DNA of 64,000 nt, from assembly GCF_036226765.1 (NCBI RefSeq), contig NZ_CP109017.1, forward strand, positions 744,001 through 808,000, given 5' to 3'. The DNA is from Streptomyces sp. NBC_00670 (lineage in GTDB: Bacteria > Actinomycetota > Actinomycetes > Streptomycetales > Streptomycetaceae). Below are positions 44,160 through 52,542 of this stretch, in pieces; position 1 is the stretch's first letter, and each line of letters starts with the position of its first letter. Position numbers and translations under genes: made by a program. The notes under the pieces were generated by a model, which was given only the letters and a program-made list of their open reading frames with translations, did no database searches and had not been told where the DNA came from.

Positions 44160-45724
44160 GCTCCTTCCAGCGCCCCGTCCTCGGGGGCCTGCTCCCGTAC
44201 GGCCCTGCCCCCTCCCCCGTCGCGGCGGCCGGCGGGCGAGCCGGGGATGGCGAGGGCGACGGCGCAGGCCACCAGGGCGACCGTACCCGCCATCGCGAAC
44301 GACAGCAGATAGCCGTGCAGCGTGGGCACCGGGGCGCCGCCGACGGCACGGGTGTGGTGGACGAGTACGGCGGCGACGGCCGCGCTGCACGTGGCCTGCC
44401 CGATCGTGCGCATCAGGACGTTGACGCCGTTCGCGGACGCCGTCTGCCCGGCCGGCACCGCGCGCAGGATCAGCGTGGGCAGGGCCGAGTAGGAGAGCGT
44501 GGTGCCGAGGGACACCACCGCCGACCCCACGATGATCATCCACAGGTCGGTGCTGTCCGCGATCCGCATGACATAGCCGACGACGATGACGCCGGCGCCG
44601 AGGGCGAGTGTCACCCGGGGGCCGCGCGCGGTGGAGATACGGGCCGAGACCGGCGAGAACAGCAGCATGATCACCCCGCTGGGCAGCAGGCACAGGCCGC
44701 TGGCCACGATGGACAGCCCGAGCCCGTATCCGGTTTCCTTCGGCGCCTGGACGAGCTGGGCGGTGACGAGCGAGTTGGCGTAGAAGCCGAAACCGACCAG
44801 GAGCGCGGTGAGGTGCGGCAGCGCCACGCGCGGCCGGACGGCGAGGCGCAGATCGACCAACGGCCTTGCGGCACGCCGCTGTTGGACCCACCACAGGGTC
44901 ATCACCAGCACGGCGACGCCGAACAGGCCGAGGATGCGCGGGCTGGTCCAGCCCCAGGTGCCGCCCTGCGACACCGCGAGGAGCAGCGCGGCGAGCCCCG
45001 CGGCCAGGCCGAGCGCGCCGAGGACGTCGAAGCGTCCGGGTTCGCGCACCGGCGACTCGCGCACCGCCCACCAGGCCAGCGCGATGCCGCTCGCGCCCAG
45101 TGCGCTGGTCACCCAGAACATCACGTGCCAGTCGGCGTACTGCACGATCAGCGCGGTGAGCGGCAGCCCGAGCGCGGCGCCGATGCCCACGGTGGAGCTC
45201 ATGAGCGCCACCGCCGAGCCGGTCCGCTCCGGCGGCAGTTCGTCCCGCAGGATGCTGATCGACAGCGGGACGACGGCGGCGGCCGCGCCCTGCAACGCCC
45301 GGGCCGCGATGAGGACGCCGATCGTCGAGGTCAGGGCGCACATGACGGAGCCGAGCGTCATCAGCGCGAGGGCGCCGAGCAGTACCCGCCGCTTGCCGTA
45401 CATGTCGCCGGCGCGGCCCAGCACGGGGGTGAGGACGGCGCCGGACAGCAGGGTCGCGGTGACCGTCCAGGAGACGGCGCCCGGCGAGGAGCCGGTGAGC
45501 CGGGGCAGGTCGGGCAGCAGCGGCACGACGACCGTCTGCATCACCGCCATGAGGATGCCGCCGTAGGCCAGCGCCGGAATGGTCATCCGCTCCCGCAGCC
45601 CCGCCCGTCCGCCGGGCTCCGGGGGTGTGCCGGGGCCGGTGGACGGGACGGGTATCGGGGCCACGGGCACTCCAGGCTGCGGTGCGGCGCGGCGGGGCCG
45701 CGCGGAAAGCGGGTGAATGGTCAT
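44156..45724 (-). CDS. MFS drug exporter, DHA2 (14-TMS) family
   Basis: 522 residues with about 14 membrane helices. The QacA/DHA2 motif is seen at LPDLPRLTGSSPGAVSWTVTATLLSGAVLTPVLGRAGDMYGKRRVLL. The antiporter motif C region is near GIGAALGLPLTALI. The partner TetR gene lies directly downstream. The start codon lies within the first operator. Confidence 0.9.
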   Translation of the reverse strand: MTIHPLSARPRRAAPQPGVPVAPIPVPSTGPGTPPEPGGRAGLRERMTIPALAYGGILMAVMQTVVVPLLPDLPRLTGSSPGAVSWTVTATLLSGAVLTPVLGRAGDMYGKRRVLLGALALMTLGSVMCALTSTIGVLIAARALQGAAAAVVPLSISILRDELPPERTGSAVALMSSTVGIGAALGLPLTALIVQYADWHVMFWVTSALGASGIALAWWAVRESPVREPGRFDVLGALGLAAGLAALLLAVSQGGTWGWTSPRILGLFGVAVLVMTLWWVQQRRAARPLVDLRLAVRPRVALPHLTALLVGFGFYANSLVTAQLVQAPKETGYGLGLSIVASGLCLLPSGVIMLLFSPVSARISTARGPRVTLALGAGVIVVGYVMRIADSTDLWMIIVGSAVVSLGTTLSYSALPTLILRAVPAGQTASANGVNVLMRTIGQATCSAAVAAVLVHHTRAVGGAPVPTLHGYLLSFAMAGTVALVACAVALAIPGSPAGRRDGGGGRAVREQAPEDGALEGA

Positions 45725-45752
45725 TCACCTTACCGAGTGAATCGCCATTCAC
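45713..45752. promoter_or_regulatory. two tandem TetR-type operators GTGAAT-N4-ATTCAC
   Basis: Identical-arm dyads occur at 45713-45728 and 45737-45752, 24 bp apart start to start. The first overlaps the transporter ATG. Matching arms and the adjacent TetR gene make autoregulated repression likely. Confidence 0.72.
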
Positions 45753-45782
45753 CCCAATCGGGCACCCGGCAACCGGCCCGGC

Positions 45783-47009
45783 TCAGCGCGGCGTTCGGGC
45801 GGCGTGCACGGTGCGGGCCAGCCGCGGGCCGAGCCAGCGCTTCAGCCGGCGCAGCGCCTCGACCTGTCCCGCCGCCCGGTCCAGGTGGTAGTAGAGCTGC
45901 GGCGGCACGTAGGGCAGCAGCGGGGAGTGCCGTTGGCCGAGCAGTGCGAACATCCGCTCGGGCGGCAGGTCGATGTAGCGCGTGAGGTTCTCGTACCACT
46001 GGGCGCTGTGCCGGGCGGCGCTCTGCACGTGCAGCAGCTCGCTCCGGCGCCGGCGCTCGTACGCGGCGAGCGCGGCGGGCAGCGCGGTGCGGTCGCCGCC
46101 GGCGCCGTGCGCGTGCAGCGACTCGGCCAGGGCGCAGGCGTCCTCCAGGGCGAGGGTGGTGCCGGCGCCGATGGAGTAGTGGGTGGTGTGGGCGGCGTCG
46201 CCGAGCAGGACGGTGTTGCCGCGGTGCCAGGTGCGGTTGGTGAGGGTGCGGAAGGTGAGCCACGGGGCGGCGCCGTCGGGCCGGGGGCGGCCAAGGAGCG
46301 GGTGGCCGTCGAGCACGTCGGCGAACAGCTTCTCCAGCAGGGCGCGGCCGTCGGCCTCGCTCGCCCGGTCCAGGCCGAGTCCGGCCCAGGTCTCGGGGGC
46401 GCACTCGACGACGACGGTGCTGCGGTCGGCGGCGTAGGCGTAGCCGTAGCACCAGATCCAGCCGTGGTCGGTCTCGACGAAGGCGAAGGTGAAGGAGTCG
46501 AAGGCCTTGGTGGTGCCGAGCCAGATGTAGCGGTTGCGGCCGTGGGTGAGGTCGCTGCCGTAGTGGTCCGGGTGGCGGGTGCGGACGGCGCTGTGGACGC
46601 CGTCGCCCGCGACGACGAGGTCGGCGTCGGGGAGCGGGCCGTCGGCGGGGATCTCGTCCTCGTACGCGATCGTGACGCCGAGGGCGGTGGCACGGGCGGC
46701 GAGGAGGTCGAGGAGACGGTGGCGACCGATGCCGAAGCCCTCGTCGCCGTGGTGGACGGTGGTGCGGCCGCGGAGGTGGGCGGTGCCGTCGCTCCAGCGG
46801 ACGGAGTGGGTGCGGAGGGTGTCGGCGGAGACGGGGTCGTGGGTGCGGAGGCGGTCGAGGAGGGGGGACCAGTAGGTGACGCCCCAGCCGTAGGTGGAGC
46901 CGGCGGGGTCGCGTTCGTGGACGGTGACGTGGTGGGACGGGTCCTGGAGTTTCATCAGGATCGCGAAGTAGAGGTTCGCGGGGCCGCCGCCGATGCACGT
47001 GATCTTCAC
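45783..47009 (-). CDS. FAD-dependent monooxygenase, salicylyl-CoA/anthraniloyl-CoA hydroxylase-like
   Basis: 408 residues from the GTG at 47007-47009 (VKITCIGGGPANLYFA), after AAGGAC. The FAD dinucleotide fold GGGPAN is followed by DADLVVAGDGVHSAVR (DG motif) and VLLGDAAHTTHYSIGAGTTLALEDA (GD motif). The N-terminal wording resembles SdgC-type salicylyl-CoA 5-hydroxylases. No CoA ligase is adjacent, so the substrate is open. Confidence 0.85.
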   Translation of the reverse strand: MKITCIGGGPANLYFAILMKLQDPSHHVTVHERDPAGSTYGWGVTYWSPLLDRLRTHDPVSADTLRTHSVRWSDGTAHLRGRTTVHHGDEGFGIGRHRLLDLLAARATALGVTIAYEDEIPADGPLPDADLVVAGDGVHSAVRTRHPDHYGSDLTHGRNRYIWLGTTKAFDSFTFAFVETDHGWIWCYGYAYAADRSTVVVECAPETWAGLGLDRASEADGRALLEKLFADVLDGHPLLGRPRPDGAAPWLTFRTLTNRTWHRGNTVLLGDAAHTTHYSIGAGTTLALEDACALAESLHAHGAGGDRTALPAALAAYERRRRSELLHVQSAARHSAQWYENLTRYIDLPPERMFALLGQRHSPLLPYVPPQLYYHLDRAAGQVEALRRLKRWLGPRLARTVHAARTPR

Positions 47010-47082
47010 GCGGGTCCTTCTGGGGTTGCGGTACGGGTGCGATCGGTTGCGGAGCGTAGCAGTACGGGTGCGCGTCAAGACC

Positions 47083-47222
47083 CTTTTCCGCCCCCGCCGC
47101 CCCTACCCTTCCCGTCCTTTCAAGGGGGCTCCGCCCCCTTGGACCCCGAGGGTGCGTTGTCCGGTGCGGGTGGGTGGGGGTGCGCCGCGCAGTTCCCCGC
47201 GCCCCTGAAGGAGCGCGGGGCT
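47083..47222. repeat. composite intergenic repeat, copy 4 (reverse orientation)
   Basis: CCCTTTTCCGCCCCCGCCGCCCCTACCC, then AAGGGGGCTCCGCCCCCTT, then GCGCAGTTCCCCGCGCCCC. The modules are as in copies 2 and 3 but reversed. It fills much of the 314-bp gap 47010-47323; the remainder shows nothing recognisable. Confidence 0.75.
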
Positions 47223-47323
47223 GTGTCGATCTGCGGCTACCGCCGCGCGGGCGCGACAAGCCACGACGCACCCGCGGCCGCGTCACCGGTCCGAGCGTTC
47301 CACCCCGGGGCGGAGCCCCTGGA

Positions 47324-48001
47324 TCACGTCGCGTTGCGACACTCCGGGTGGCCCCAGCCCTTGTCGTTCTTGGCGATGTCCTCGCCCGCTCCGTAGGAGC
47401 GGCCGCACACGCACCGGCCGGGGAACTTCGCCTTGATCGTGCGGGCGGTGCCCCGGGAAGCCGTTCGCTTCCGGGGAGCCGTACCCGCGCCCCGCGCCGC
47501 CACCGGCGCGGACGACGGCGCCGGCTCCGGGGAGCCCAGCTCGCTGCCCGCCGGCTCCTGCACCACCGCCGCCTGGCTCGCCGCCCGGTCCGCGAAGTCG
47601 TTGAGCCGGTCGCCGTCCACCTGGTGGGCCGGCACATACCGGAACTCGACCTCGCGGCCGTCGAGGAGCGCGTCGATCCGCTCGACCAGTTCCTGGTTGG
47701 CGACCGGCTTGCCCGCCGCCGTCTTCCAGCCCTTGCGCTTCCACCCCGGCAGCCACTTCGTGACCGCGTTCATCGCGTACTGGGAGTCCATCCGGATCTC
47801 CAGCGGCACGTCCGGGTCCACCGCCGACAACAGCCGCTCCAACGCGGTCAGTTCGGCGACGTTGTTGGTCGCCTTCCCCAGCGGCCCGGCTTCCCAGCGG
47901 GCCGGGATCTCGGCGTCGTCCGCGACGACCCAGGCCCAGCCCGCGGGCCCGGGGTTTCCCTTCGACGCCCCGTCACAGGCGGCCACCACACGTTCCAGCA
48001 T
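47324..48001 (-). CDS. RNase HI-type protein with C-terminal Cys/His motif
   Basis: 225 residues from MLERVVAACDGAS; an ATG 12 bases upstream is possible. The RNase H core (about 5-145) shows D in ACDGASKGNPGPAGWAWV, E in NNVAELTALERLL, D in MDSQYAMNAV and D in HQVDGDRLNDFAD, so the DEDD set is complete. A basic linker is followed by CVCGRSYGAGEDIAK and GHPEC, a likely zinc-binding ribbon or nucleic-acid-binding tail. It removes RNA from RNA-DNA hybrids. Confidence 0.87.
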   Translation of the reverse strand: MLERVVAACDGASKGNPGPAGWAWVVADDAEIPARWEAGPLGKATNNVAELTALERLLSAVDPDVPLEIRMDSQYAMNAVTKWLPGWKRKGWKTAAGKPVANQELVERIDALLDGREVEFRYVPAHQVDGDRLNDFADRAASQAAVVQEPAGSELGSPEPAPSSAPVAARGAGTAPRKRTASRGTARTIKAKFPGRCVCGRSYGAGEDIAKNDKGWGHPECRNAT

Positions 48002-48087
48002 GCCCCCGATCATGCCACGCCCGGCCGGCCGCCCCGTACGGCCGGCCACTCCCCCCGGCGGGCGGTGCTACGGCACGGCGCCCGGCG

Positions 48088-48891
48088 CTACGACACGTCC
48101 GACAGCTCCGGCATCTCCCCCTCGCGCTTCGTCATGTCGATCACGGTGAACGCCGCCCCCTGCGGATCGCTCAGCGCGGCGAACCGCCCGAACGGGCTGT
48201 CCATCGGGCCGAACCGCAGCACGCCCCCGCGGCTCGTGGCGCGCCGGACCGCCTCGTCGCAGTCGTCCACCGCGAAGTAGACGTTGACGTACGAGGGAAC
48301 CTCCGGCGGGAAGTCGTCGGTCATCCGCATCCGGCCGAGCACCGGATCGCCGCCCTCGCCGTGACGGAAGACCAGGAAGTCGACGGCGCCGTCCGCCATC
48401 CGCTGCGCGCGGTAGGGGAAGACGGCGGTGAAGAACGGGTCGGACTTCTCCGGTGCGCGGGTGAAGACCTCGGCCCAGCAGTACGCGCCGGGCACACCGG
48501 TGGCCTCGAAGCCCTCGTGGGTGCCGCCCTGCCAGACGCCGAAGACGGCGCCGCTCGGGTCGCGGGCGAGCGCCATGGTGCCGAAGTCGCCGACCCGCAT
48601 CGGCTCCAGCAGTATCTCGCCGCCGTTGTCCCGGATCCGGCCGGCGGTCGCGGCGGCGTCGGACGAGGCCAGGTACAGGCACCACGCGGAGTGCCCCTCC
48701 TGCCCCGGCATCGGCGGTACGACGGCGGCGACCGCCTTGCCGTCGGAGTACGCCTGCGTGTAGTTGCCGTACTCGCTGGACGTCTCGCCGAACGTCCAGC
48801 CGAGCACGTCGCCGTAGAAGCTCTTGGCTCCCTCCACGTCGCTGAACATCGCGTCCGCCCAGACGGGCGTTCCCTCGGCTGGTGCGGCCAT
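48088..48891 (-). CDS. two-domain VOC (glyoxalase-like) protein
   Basis: 267 residues, two VOC repeats: 1-125 (WADAMFSDVEGAKSFYGDVLGWTF) and 135-260 (CWAEVFTRAPEKSDPFFTAVFPY). This is the common actinobacterial glyoxalase/hydroxylase-like family (PF00903/CFP30-like). No catalytic role can be assigned. Confidence 0.82.
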   Translation of the reverse strand: MAAPAEGTPVWADAMFSDVEGAKSFYGDVLGWTFGETSSEYGNYTQAYSDGKAVAAVVPPMPGQEGHSAWCLYLASSDAAATAGRIRDNGGEILLEPMRVGDFGTMALARDPSGAVFGVWQGGTHEGFEATGVPGAYCWAEVFTRAPEKSDPFFTAVFPYRAQRMADGAVDFLVFRHGEGGDPVLGRMRMTDDFPPEVPSYVNVYFAVDDCDEAVRRATSRGGVLRFGPMDSPFGRFAALSDPQGAAFTVIDMTKREGEMPELSDVS

Positions 48892-49027
48892 GTCGATCAC
48901 CTTTCCCGGTTCGCTTGCGGACGGTTCCGTCGCTCATTCCTCACGCTAGTCAGGGTGGGTGCGGGCCGCCCCCCGAGCGGCCCGCACCGCTCTCCGTGGG
49001 CCGCCGGAACCCCGGCGGCCGGGCCCG

Positions 49028-49510
49028 CTACTCCCCCGCGTACGCCTTCTCCAGCGGCGCGATGTCCAGCTTGGACATCGAGAGCATCACCTGTACGACC
49101 CGGTCCGCCCTCTCCCGGTCCTGGTCGGCGGCCATGTCGAGGAGCCGGCGCGGGACGACCTGCCAGGAGACGCCGAACCGGTCCTTGAGCCAGCCGCAGG
49201 GGCCGTGCTCCCCGCCGCCCTCGGTGAGCCGGTTCCAGTAGTGGTCGACGTCCTCCTGGTCGTCGCACATGACCTGGAAGGAGACCGCCTCGTTGAAGGT
49301 GAACTGCGGTCCGCCGTTGAGCGCCACGAACTCCTGGCCGTTGGCCGTGAACTCCACGGTCAGGACCGAGCCGGTGGGTCCGGGGCCGTTCTCGGTGCAG
49401 GTGACCGTGCGGCCGAGCCGGGAGTTCTTGAACACCGACACGTAGAAGTCGGCCGCCTCCTCCGCCCGGCCGTCGAACCACAGACATGTGATGAATCCGT
49501 CGCCGGCCAT
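49028..49510 (-). CDS. PhnB-like VOC protein (3-dmu-9_3-mt family)
   Basis: 160 residues: ITCLWFDGRAEEAADFYVSVFKNSRLG at the start, then SVLTVEFTANGQEFVALNGGPQFTFNEAVSFQV and YWNRLTEGG, with the C-terminal GWLKDRFGVSWQVVPRRL. This is the typical PF06983 signature. Function is unknown. Confidence 0.87.
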   Translation of the reverse strand: MAGDGFITCLWFDGRAEEAADFYVSVFKNSRLGRTVTCTENGPGPTGSVLTVEFTANGQEFVALNGGPQFTFNEAVSFQVMCDDQEDVDHYWNRLTEGGGEHGPCGWLKDRFGVSWQVVPRRLLDMAADQDRERADRVVQVMLSMSKLDIAPLEKAYAGE

Positions 49511-49612
49511 GGGTTCCTCCTCGGGTCGCGCTTCGTCGCGCTTCGGTTCTGGTCCCGTCCTCGCCGTGTACGAGGACCGTCACCCCCTACGACCGATCCT
49601 GGCCCGGAAACT

Positions 49613-49675
49613 CATCGGTGGCCCGCCGCAAGCCATCGGTGCCCCGCCGCGACTCATCGGTGGCCCGCCGCACGA
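49613..49675. repeat. three 21-bp direct repeats upstream of clpP operon
   Basis: The block CATCGGTGGCCCGCCGC recurs (one copy with a single substitution) at 49613, 49634 and 49655, period exactly 21 bp, about two helical turns. It lies 135-197 bp upstream of the first clpP gene, in the gap after the VOC gene. Confidence 0.7.
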
Positions 49676-49708
49676 GGGGGCCGGGGTCTGGCGGCCGGCG
49701 GCCTCCGC

Positions 49709-49729
49709 TCTGCCCGTGGCGAATTCGCC
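49709..49729 (+). promoter_or_regulatory. PopR-box-like site and overlapping GGCGAATTCGCC palindrome
   Basis: TCTGCC-CGT-GGCGAA (49709-49723) matches 10 of 12 arm bases of the PopR site as remembered (TCTGCC-N3-GGCAGA). It overlaps a perfect 12-bp palindrome GGCGAATTCGCC (49718-49729), about 80 bp upstream of the first clpP start. Confidence 0.45.
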
Positions 49730-49809
49730 GACGGCCGAGAACGCGACTGCGAGGGCCCCGCGCGGCCGACAGTGAAGGCAGTACGAGCACGCCGCACCGA
49801 GGAGGAACC

Positions 49810-50448
49810 ATGGCTCCACCGCTCACGTTCGCGCCCCGTGCCGGGGAGGGCGACACCCCGCCGAACCGCTTCGACGACCAGCTCGCCGCGCAGCTGCTCA
49901 ACCAGCGGATCGTCTTCCTGGGCACCCAGGTCGACGAGGTCTCCGCCAACCGGATCTGCGCACAGCTGCTCCTGCTGTCCGCGGAGGACCCGCGCACCGA
50001 CATCGGCCTCTACATCAACAGCCCGGGGGGCTCGGTCACGGCCGGGCTCGCCATCTACGACACCATGCGGCTGATCCCGAACGACGTCTCGACGCTGGTG
50101 ATGGGATTCGCGGCCAGCATGGGGCAGTTCCTGCTCACCGTCGGCACGCACGGCAAGCGGCTGGCGCTGCCGAACGCGCGGATCATGATGCACCAGCCGT
50201 CGGCCGGGATCGGCGGGACCACGGCGGACATCGAGATCCAGGCGGAGAACCTGGAGTTCACCAAGAAGGCCATCGAGCGGATCACCGCCGAGCACACCGG
50301 GCAGAGCGAGGAGACGATCTCCCGCGACGGCGACCGGGACCGCTGGTTCACCGCCGAACAGGCCAGGGAGTACGGAATCGTGGACCGGGTGGTGGAGTCG
50401 CTCGCCGACGTCCGCCCGGCCGCCTCGCGACGGAAGATGGGGTTGTGA
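49810..50448 (+). CDS. clpP3: ATP-dependent Clp protease proteolytic subunit, ClpP3-like
   Basis: 212 residues after a GGAGGAACC ribosome site. The full catalytic triad is visible: Ser in [11 protein letters not shown], His in [10 protein letters not shown], and Asp in [15 protein letters not shown]. The N-terminal [12 protein letters not shown] and [19 protein letters not shown] are typical ClpP. With the next gene it forms a tandem clpP pair; the neighbouring PopR-like gene supports correspondence to clpP3 of Streptomyces. The second gene starts 2 bp after this stop. Confidence 0.87.
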   Translation: MAPPLTFAPRAGEGDTPPNRFDDQLAAQLLNQRIVFLGTQVDEVSANRICAQLLLLSAEDPRTDIGLYINSPGGSVTAGLAIYDTMRLIPNDVSTLVMGFAASMGQFLLTVGTHGKRLALPNARIMMHQPSAGIGGTTADIEIQAENLEFTKKAIERITAEHTGQSEETISRDGDRDRWFTAEQAREYGIVDRVVESLADVRPAASRRKMGL

Positions 50449-50450
50449 CC

Positions 50451-51053
50451 ATGGGTTCGTACACGGTGCCGTACGTCGTCGAGCGGACCGCGCAGGGCGA
50501 GCGGTCGTACGACGTCTTCAGCCGGCTGCTCAGCGAGCGGATCGTCTTCCTGGGCACGGAGATCGACGACGGGGTCGCCAATGTGGTGATCGCGCAGCTG
50601 CTGCACCTGGAGTCCGCCAACCCGGAGCAGGAGATCTCGGTCTACCTCAACTCCCCCGGCGGCTCCTTCACCTCCCTCATGGCGATCTACGACACGATGA
50701 CGTTCGTGCGGGCACCGATCTCCACGTTCTGCGTCGGACAGGCGGCGTCGACGGCGGCGGTGCTGCTCGCGGGCGGCGATCCGGGGCGGCGGTTCGTCCT
50801 GGAGCACGCGCGGGTGCTGCTGGGGCAGCCGGCCTCGGGCGGGTCGCAGGGCACGGTCTCGGACCTCGCCGTGCGGGCCAAGGAGATGGTGCGGATCCGT
50901 TCCCAGGTGGAGGAGGTGCTCTCCCGGCACACCCACCACGACGTGGCGACGCTGCGGGCGGACATGGACCGGGACAAGATCTTCACCGCGGAGGAGGCGG
51001 TCGCCTACGGGCTGGCCGACGAGGTGCTGAGCCGCAGGCTGGTGTCCGTCTGA
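50451..51053 (+). CDS. clpP4: ClpP-like subunit lacking the catalytic histidine, ClpP4-like
   Basis: 200 residues from ATG 50451; a GTG at 50445 overlapping the previous stop would add two. The ClpP fold is intact ([32 protein letters not shown]) and the nucleophile region is [11 protein letters not shown]. However, the normally invariant His of the HQP motif is Gly here ([12 protein letters not shown]). The subunit is therefore probably inactive alone and forms mixed rings with the partner. It ends before a hairpin. Confidence 0.87.
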   Translation: MGSYTVPYVVERTAQGERSYDVFSRLLSERIVFLGTEIDDGVANVVIAQLLHLESANPEQEISVYLNSPGGSFTSLMAIYDTMTFVRAPISTFCVGQAASTAAVLLAGGDPGRRFVLEHARVLLGQPASGGSQGTVSDLAVRAKEMVRIRSQVEEVLSRHTHHDVATLRADMDRDKIFTAEEAVAYGLADEVLSRRLVSV

Positions 51054-51071
51054 CACGGCCCTCGCGACAGC

Positions 51072-51104
51072 GCCCCCGCCGCCGGATGCCGTCCGGGCGG
51101 GGGC
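51072..51104. terminator. hairpin between clpP operon and popR-like gene
   Basis: GCCCCCGCC (51072-51080) pairs with GGCGGGGGC (51096-51104) between convergent genes. Confidence 0.6.
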
Positions 51105-51120
51105 ACTGCCGTGCGTCCGC

Positions 51121-51513
51121 TCAGGCGGCCAGGCAGAGACCGCCGTGGGAGGCGGTCGGCGCCGCCGCGGACCGGGGATACCGGTTCAGCTCGCTGTGGG
51201 CCAGGGAGAGCAGGTCACCGAGCCCGAGCCCGAGGGCCCGCGCGGCGGCCGCGAGCACCTCCGAGGAGGCCTCCTTGCGGCCGCGCTCCAGCTCGGACAG
51301 ATACGGCATCGAGATCCGCGCCGCCTCCGCCACGTCCTTGAGCGTCCGCTCCTGCGCAAGCCGCTCCCGCCGCAGCACACCCCCGACAAGATCCCGCCAC
51401 AACGGCTCCCGCCCACCCGGCGCCCGCACCGGGGCGTCCGGCACCGAAGAGGGAACGGAACGAAGAGGAAGGACACGGACCTGACGGTCGGCACGAGGGC
51501 TCATCGGCTGCAT
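51121..51513 (-). CDS. popR: XRE-family HTH regulator, PopR/ClgR-like, with C-terminal LAA degron
   Basis: 130 residues. The HTH is LVGGVLRRERLAQERTLKDVAEAARISMPYLSELERGRKEASSEVL, the hallmark of the ClgR/PopR group. The last residues are LCLAA; PopR and ClgR end in Ala-Ala and are degraded by ClpP1P2, which controls clpP3P4 expression. Convergent position next to the clpP pair supports PopR over ClgR. The start was taken at 51513; an ATG at 51504 is possible. Confidence 0.82.
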   Translation of the reverse strand: MQPMSPRADRQVRVLPLRSVPSSVPDAPVRAPGGREPLWRDLVGGVLRRERLAQERTLKDVAEAARISMPYLSELERGRKEASSEVLAAAARALGLGLGDLLSLAHSELNRYPRSAAAPTASHGGLCLAA

Positions 51514-51522
51514 CCCCCCAGC

Positions 51523-52095
51523 CTAGGGATGACCGGCGGCGGGGGAAGCCCACGGCGTTCCGCCCTGGGAGAAGTCGACCGGCTCCAGCGCCGGCTGCTT
51601 CGCGCTGCCGAACGCGAGATCGGTCGGCGGGCGGTACCGGAGGCCGCGGGCCGAGCCACTGATCGGCGTCCCGGGTGCAAAACCGCTCCGCCTCGGCGAA
51701 CCCGGCTTCGCCGGGAGGCGCATCGAGCCCACGTCGGCGGTCTGGGTGGCGAGCACCACCGGCTCACCGGGAAGGACGGTCTCGGACCAGCCGAGTGCCG
51801 CCGCGCACGATTCGGCGGCGTAGCCGAAACCCCGGGCCCGCGGCAGGAACAGGTAGCCGAGATCGACCTTCCCCGGGGCAGCCGGGCGGTGGTGCTCCGG
51901 TGCTCTCCCGAGCAGGATCCGGCCGATCATCGCTCCGTCGAGATCGACGACGAAGCTCCCGGGCCACCTCGCATGCACCGCGGGCAACTCGCGCTCGAGT
52001 TCGTCACGCCGACGGGGTGCACCAAGGTAGGTGTGCACTCGCTCGTACGGCAGGACGTGCGCCCACCGCCCCGTTCTCCGCCCGCCTGCTTGCAT
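51523..52095 (-). pseudogene. frameshifted GNAT acetyltransferase relic
   Basis: The frame from 52095 encodes GNAT-like sequence: SFVVDLDGAMIGRILLG, VDLGYLFLPRARGFGYAAES, VVLATQTADVGSMRLPAK. After about 51715 the frame loses similarity, while the neighbouring frame continues with EAGFAEAERFCTRDADQWLG, a normal GNAT C-terminus. A single-base insertion near 51715-51725 explains this. The continuation has no early stop and runs into the popR-like region, so further decay is likely. Sequencing error is the alternative. Confidence 0.6.
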
Positions 52096-52101
52096 GCCCG
52101 G

Positions 52102-52404
52102 GTGATCGAACTCGTGCGTTGTGTCCTTGCCGCGGTGCTCGTCGGGTGGCTGGTGCGTCGGAGGCGGCAGCGGAGGGCGGACGTCGTGGCCGGTCTTGTC
52201 CGGAAGCCCGCGTTCGGCAGGCGGGAGGTCGCGTTGCCGGGCGGGTTGCGGCGGGCCGGGGTTCGCGCGCCCTCGGTGCGGGAGGCGGTCGGTGTCGATC
52301 CGGGGTCCCGGATCGTGCCGTGCGTGTCGGCCGACGGGGAGATTCCCATCGCGGTCATGCCGGAGGAGCTGGATCACGTGATCAGGGCTGCGGAGAGCGC
52401 GTAG
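52102..52404 (+). CDS. small hypothetical protein with N-terminal membrane helix
   Basis: 100 residues from a GTG at 52102. A short hydrophobic helix (CVLAAVLVGWLV) is followed by Arg-rich residues and the segment VREAVGVDPGSRIVPCVSADGEIPIAVMPEELDHVIRAAE, which looks like real, folded protein. No family was recognised. Divergent from the GNAT relic by 6 bp. The following 138 bp before the sigma gene contain an A-rich tract and a GGGTAT. Confidence 0.5.
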   Translation: MIELVRCVLAAVLVGWLVRRRRQRRADVVAGLVRKPAFGRREVALPGGLRRAGVRAPSVREAVGVDPGSRIVPCVSADGEIPIAVMPEELDHVIRAAESA

Positions 52405-52542
52405 CCTGCTGCTGGGGGGCGCCAGAAAAAAATTCTCGCGTGGGGGGACATGCGATCCGGGATCCCGGGTATTCGCGCTGACACGACGCTCTGGACACGC
52501 CCGACCAGAGCCGAAAGTTTGAGTTCCGTGGGAGAGGTAGTA

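Noticed and set aside
51145..52101. Plus-strand open frame running through popR and the GNAT relic
   Set aside because: Only the last 100 codons, after the GTG at 52102, look like real protein; the rest is antisense shadow.
52467..52472. GGGTAT as a SigB-type -10 before the second sigma gene
   Set aside because: No GNNT element was found at 14-16 bases upstream, so it was not listed as a promoter.
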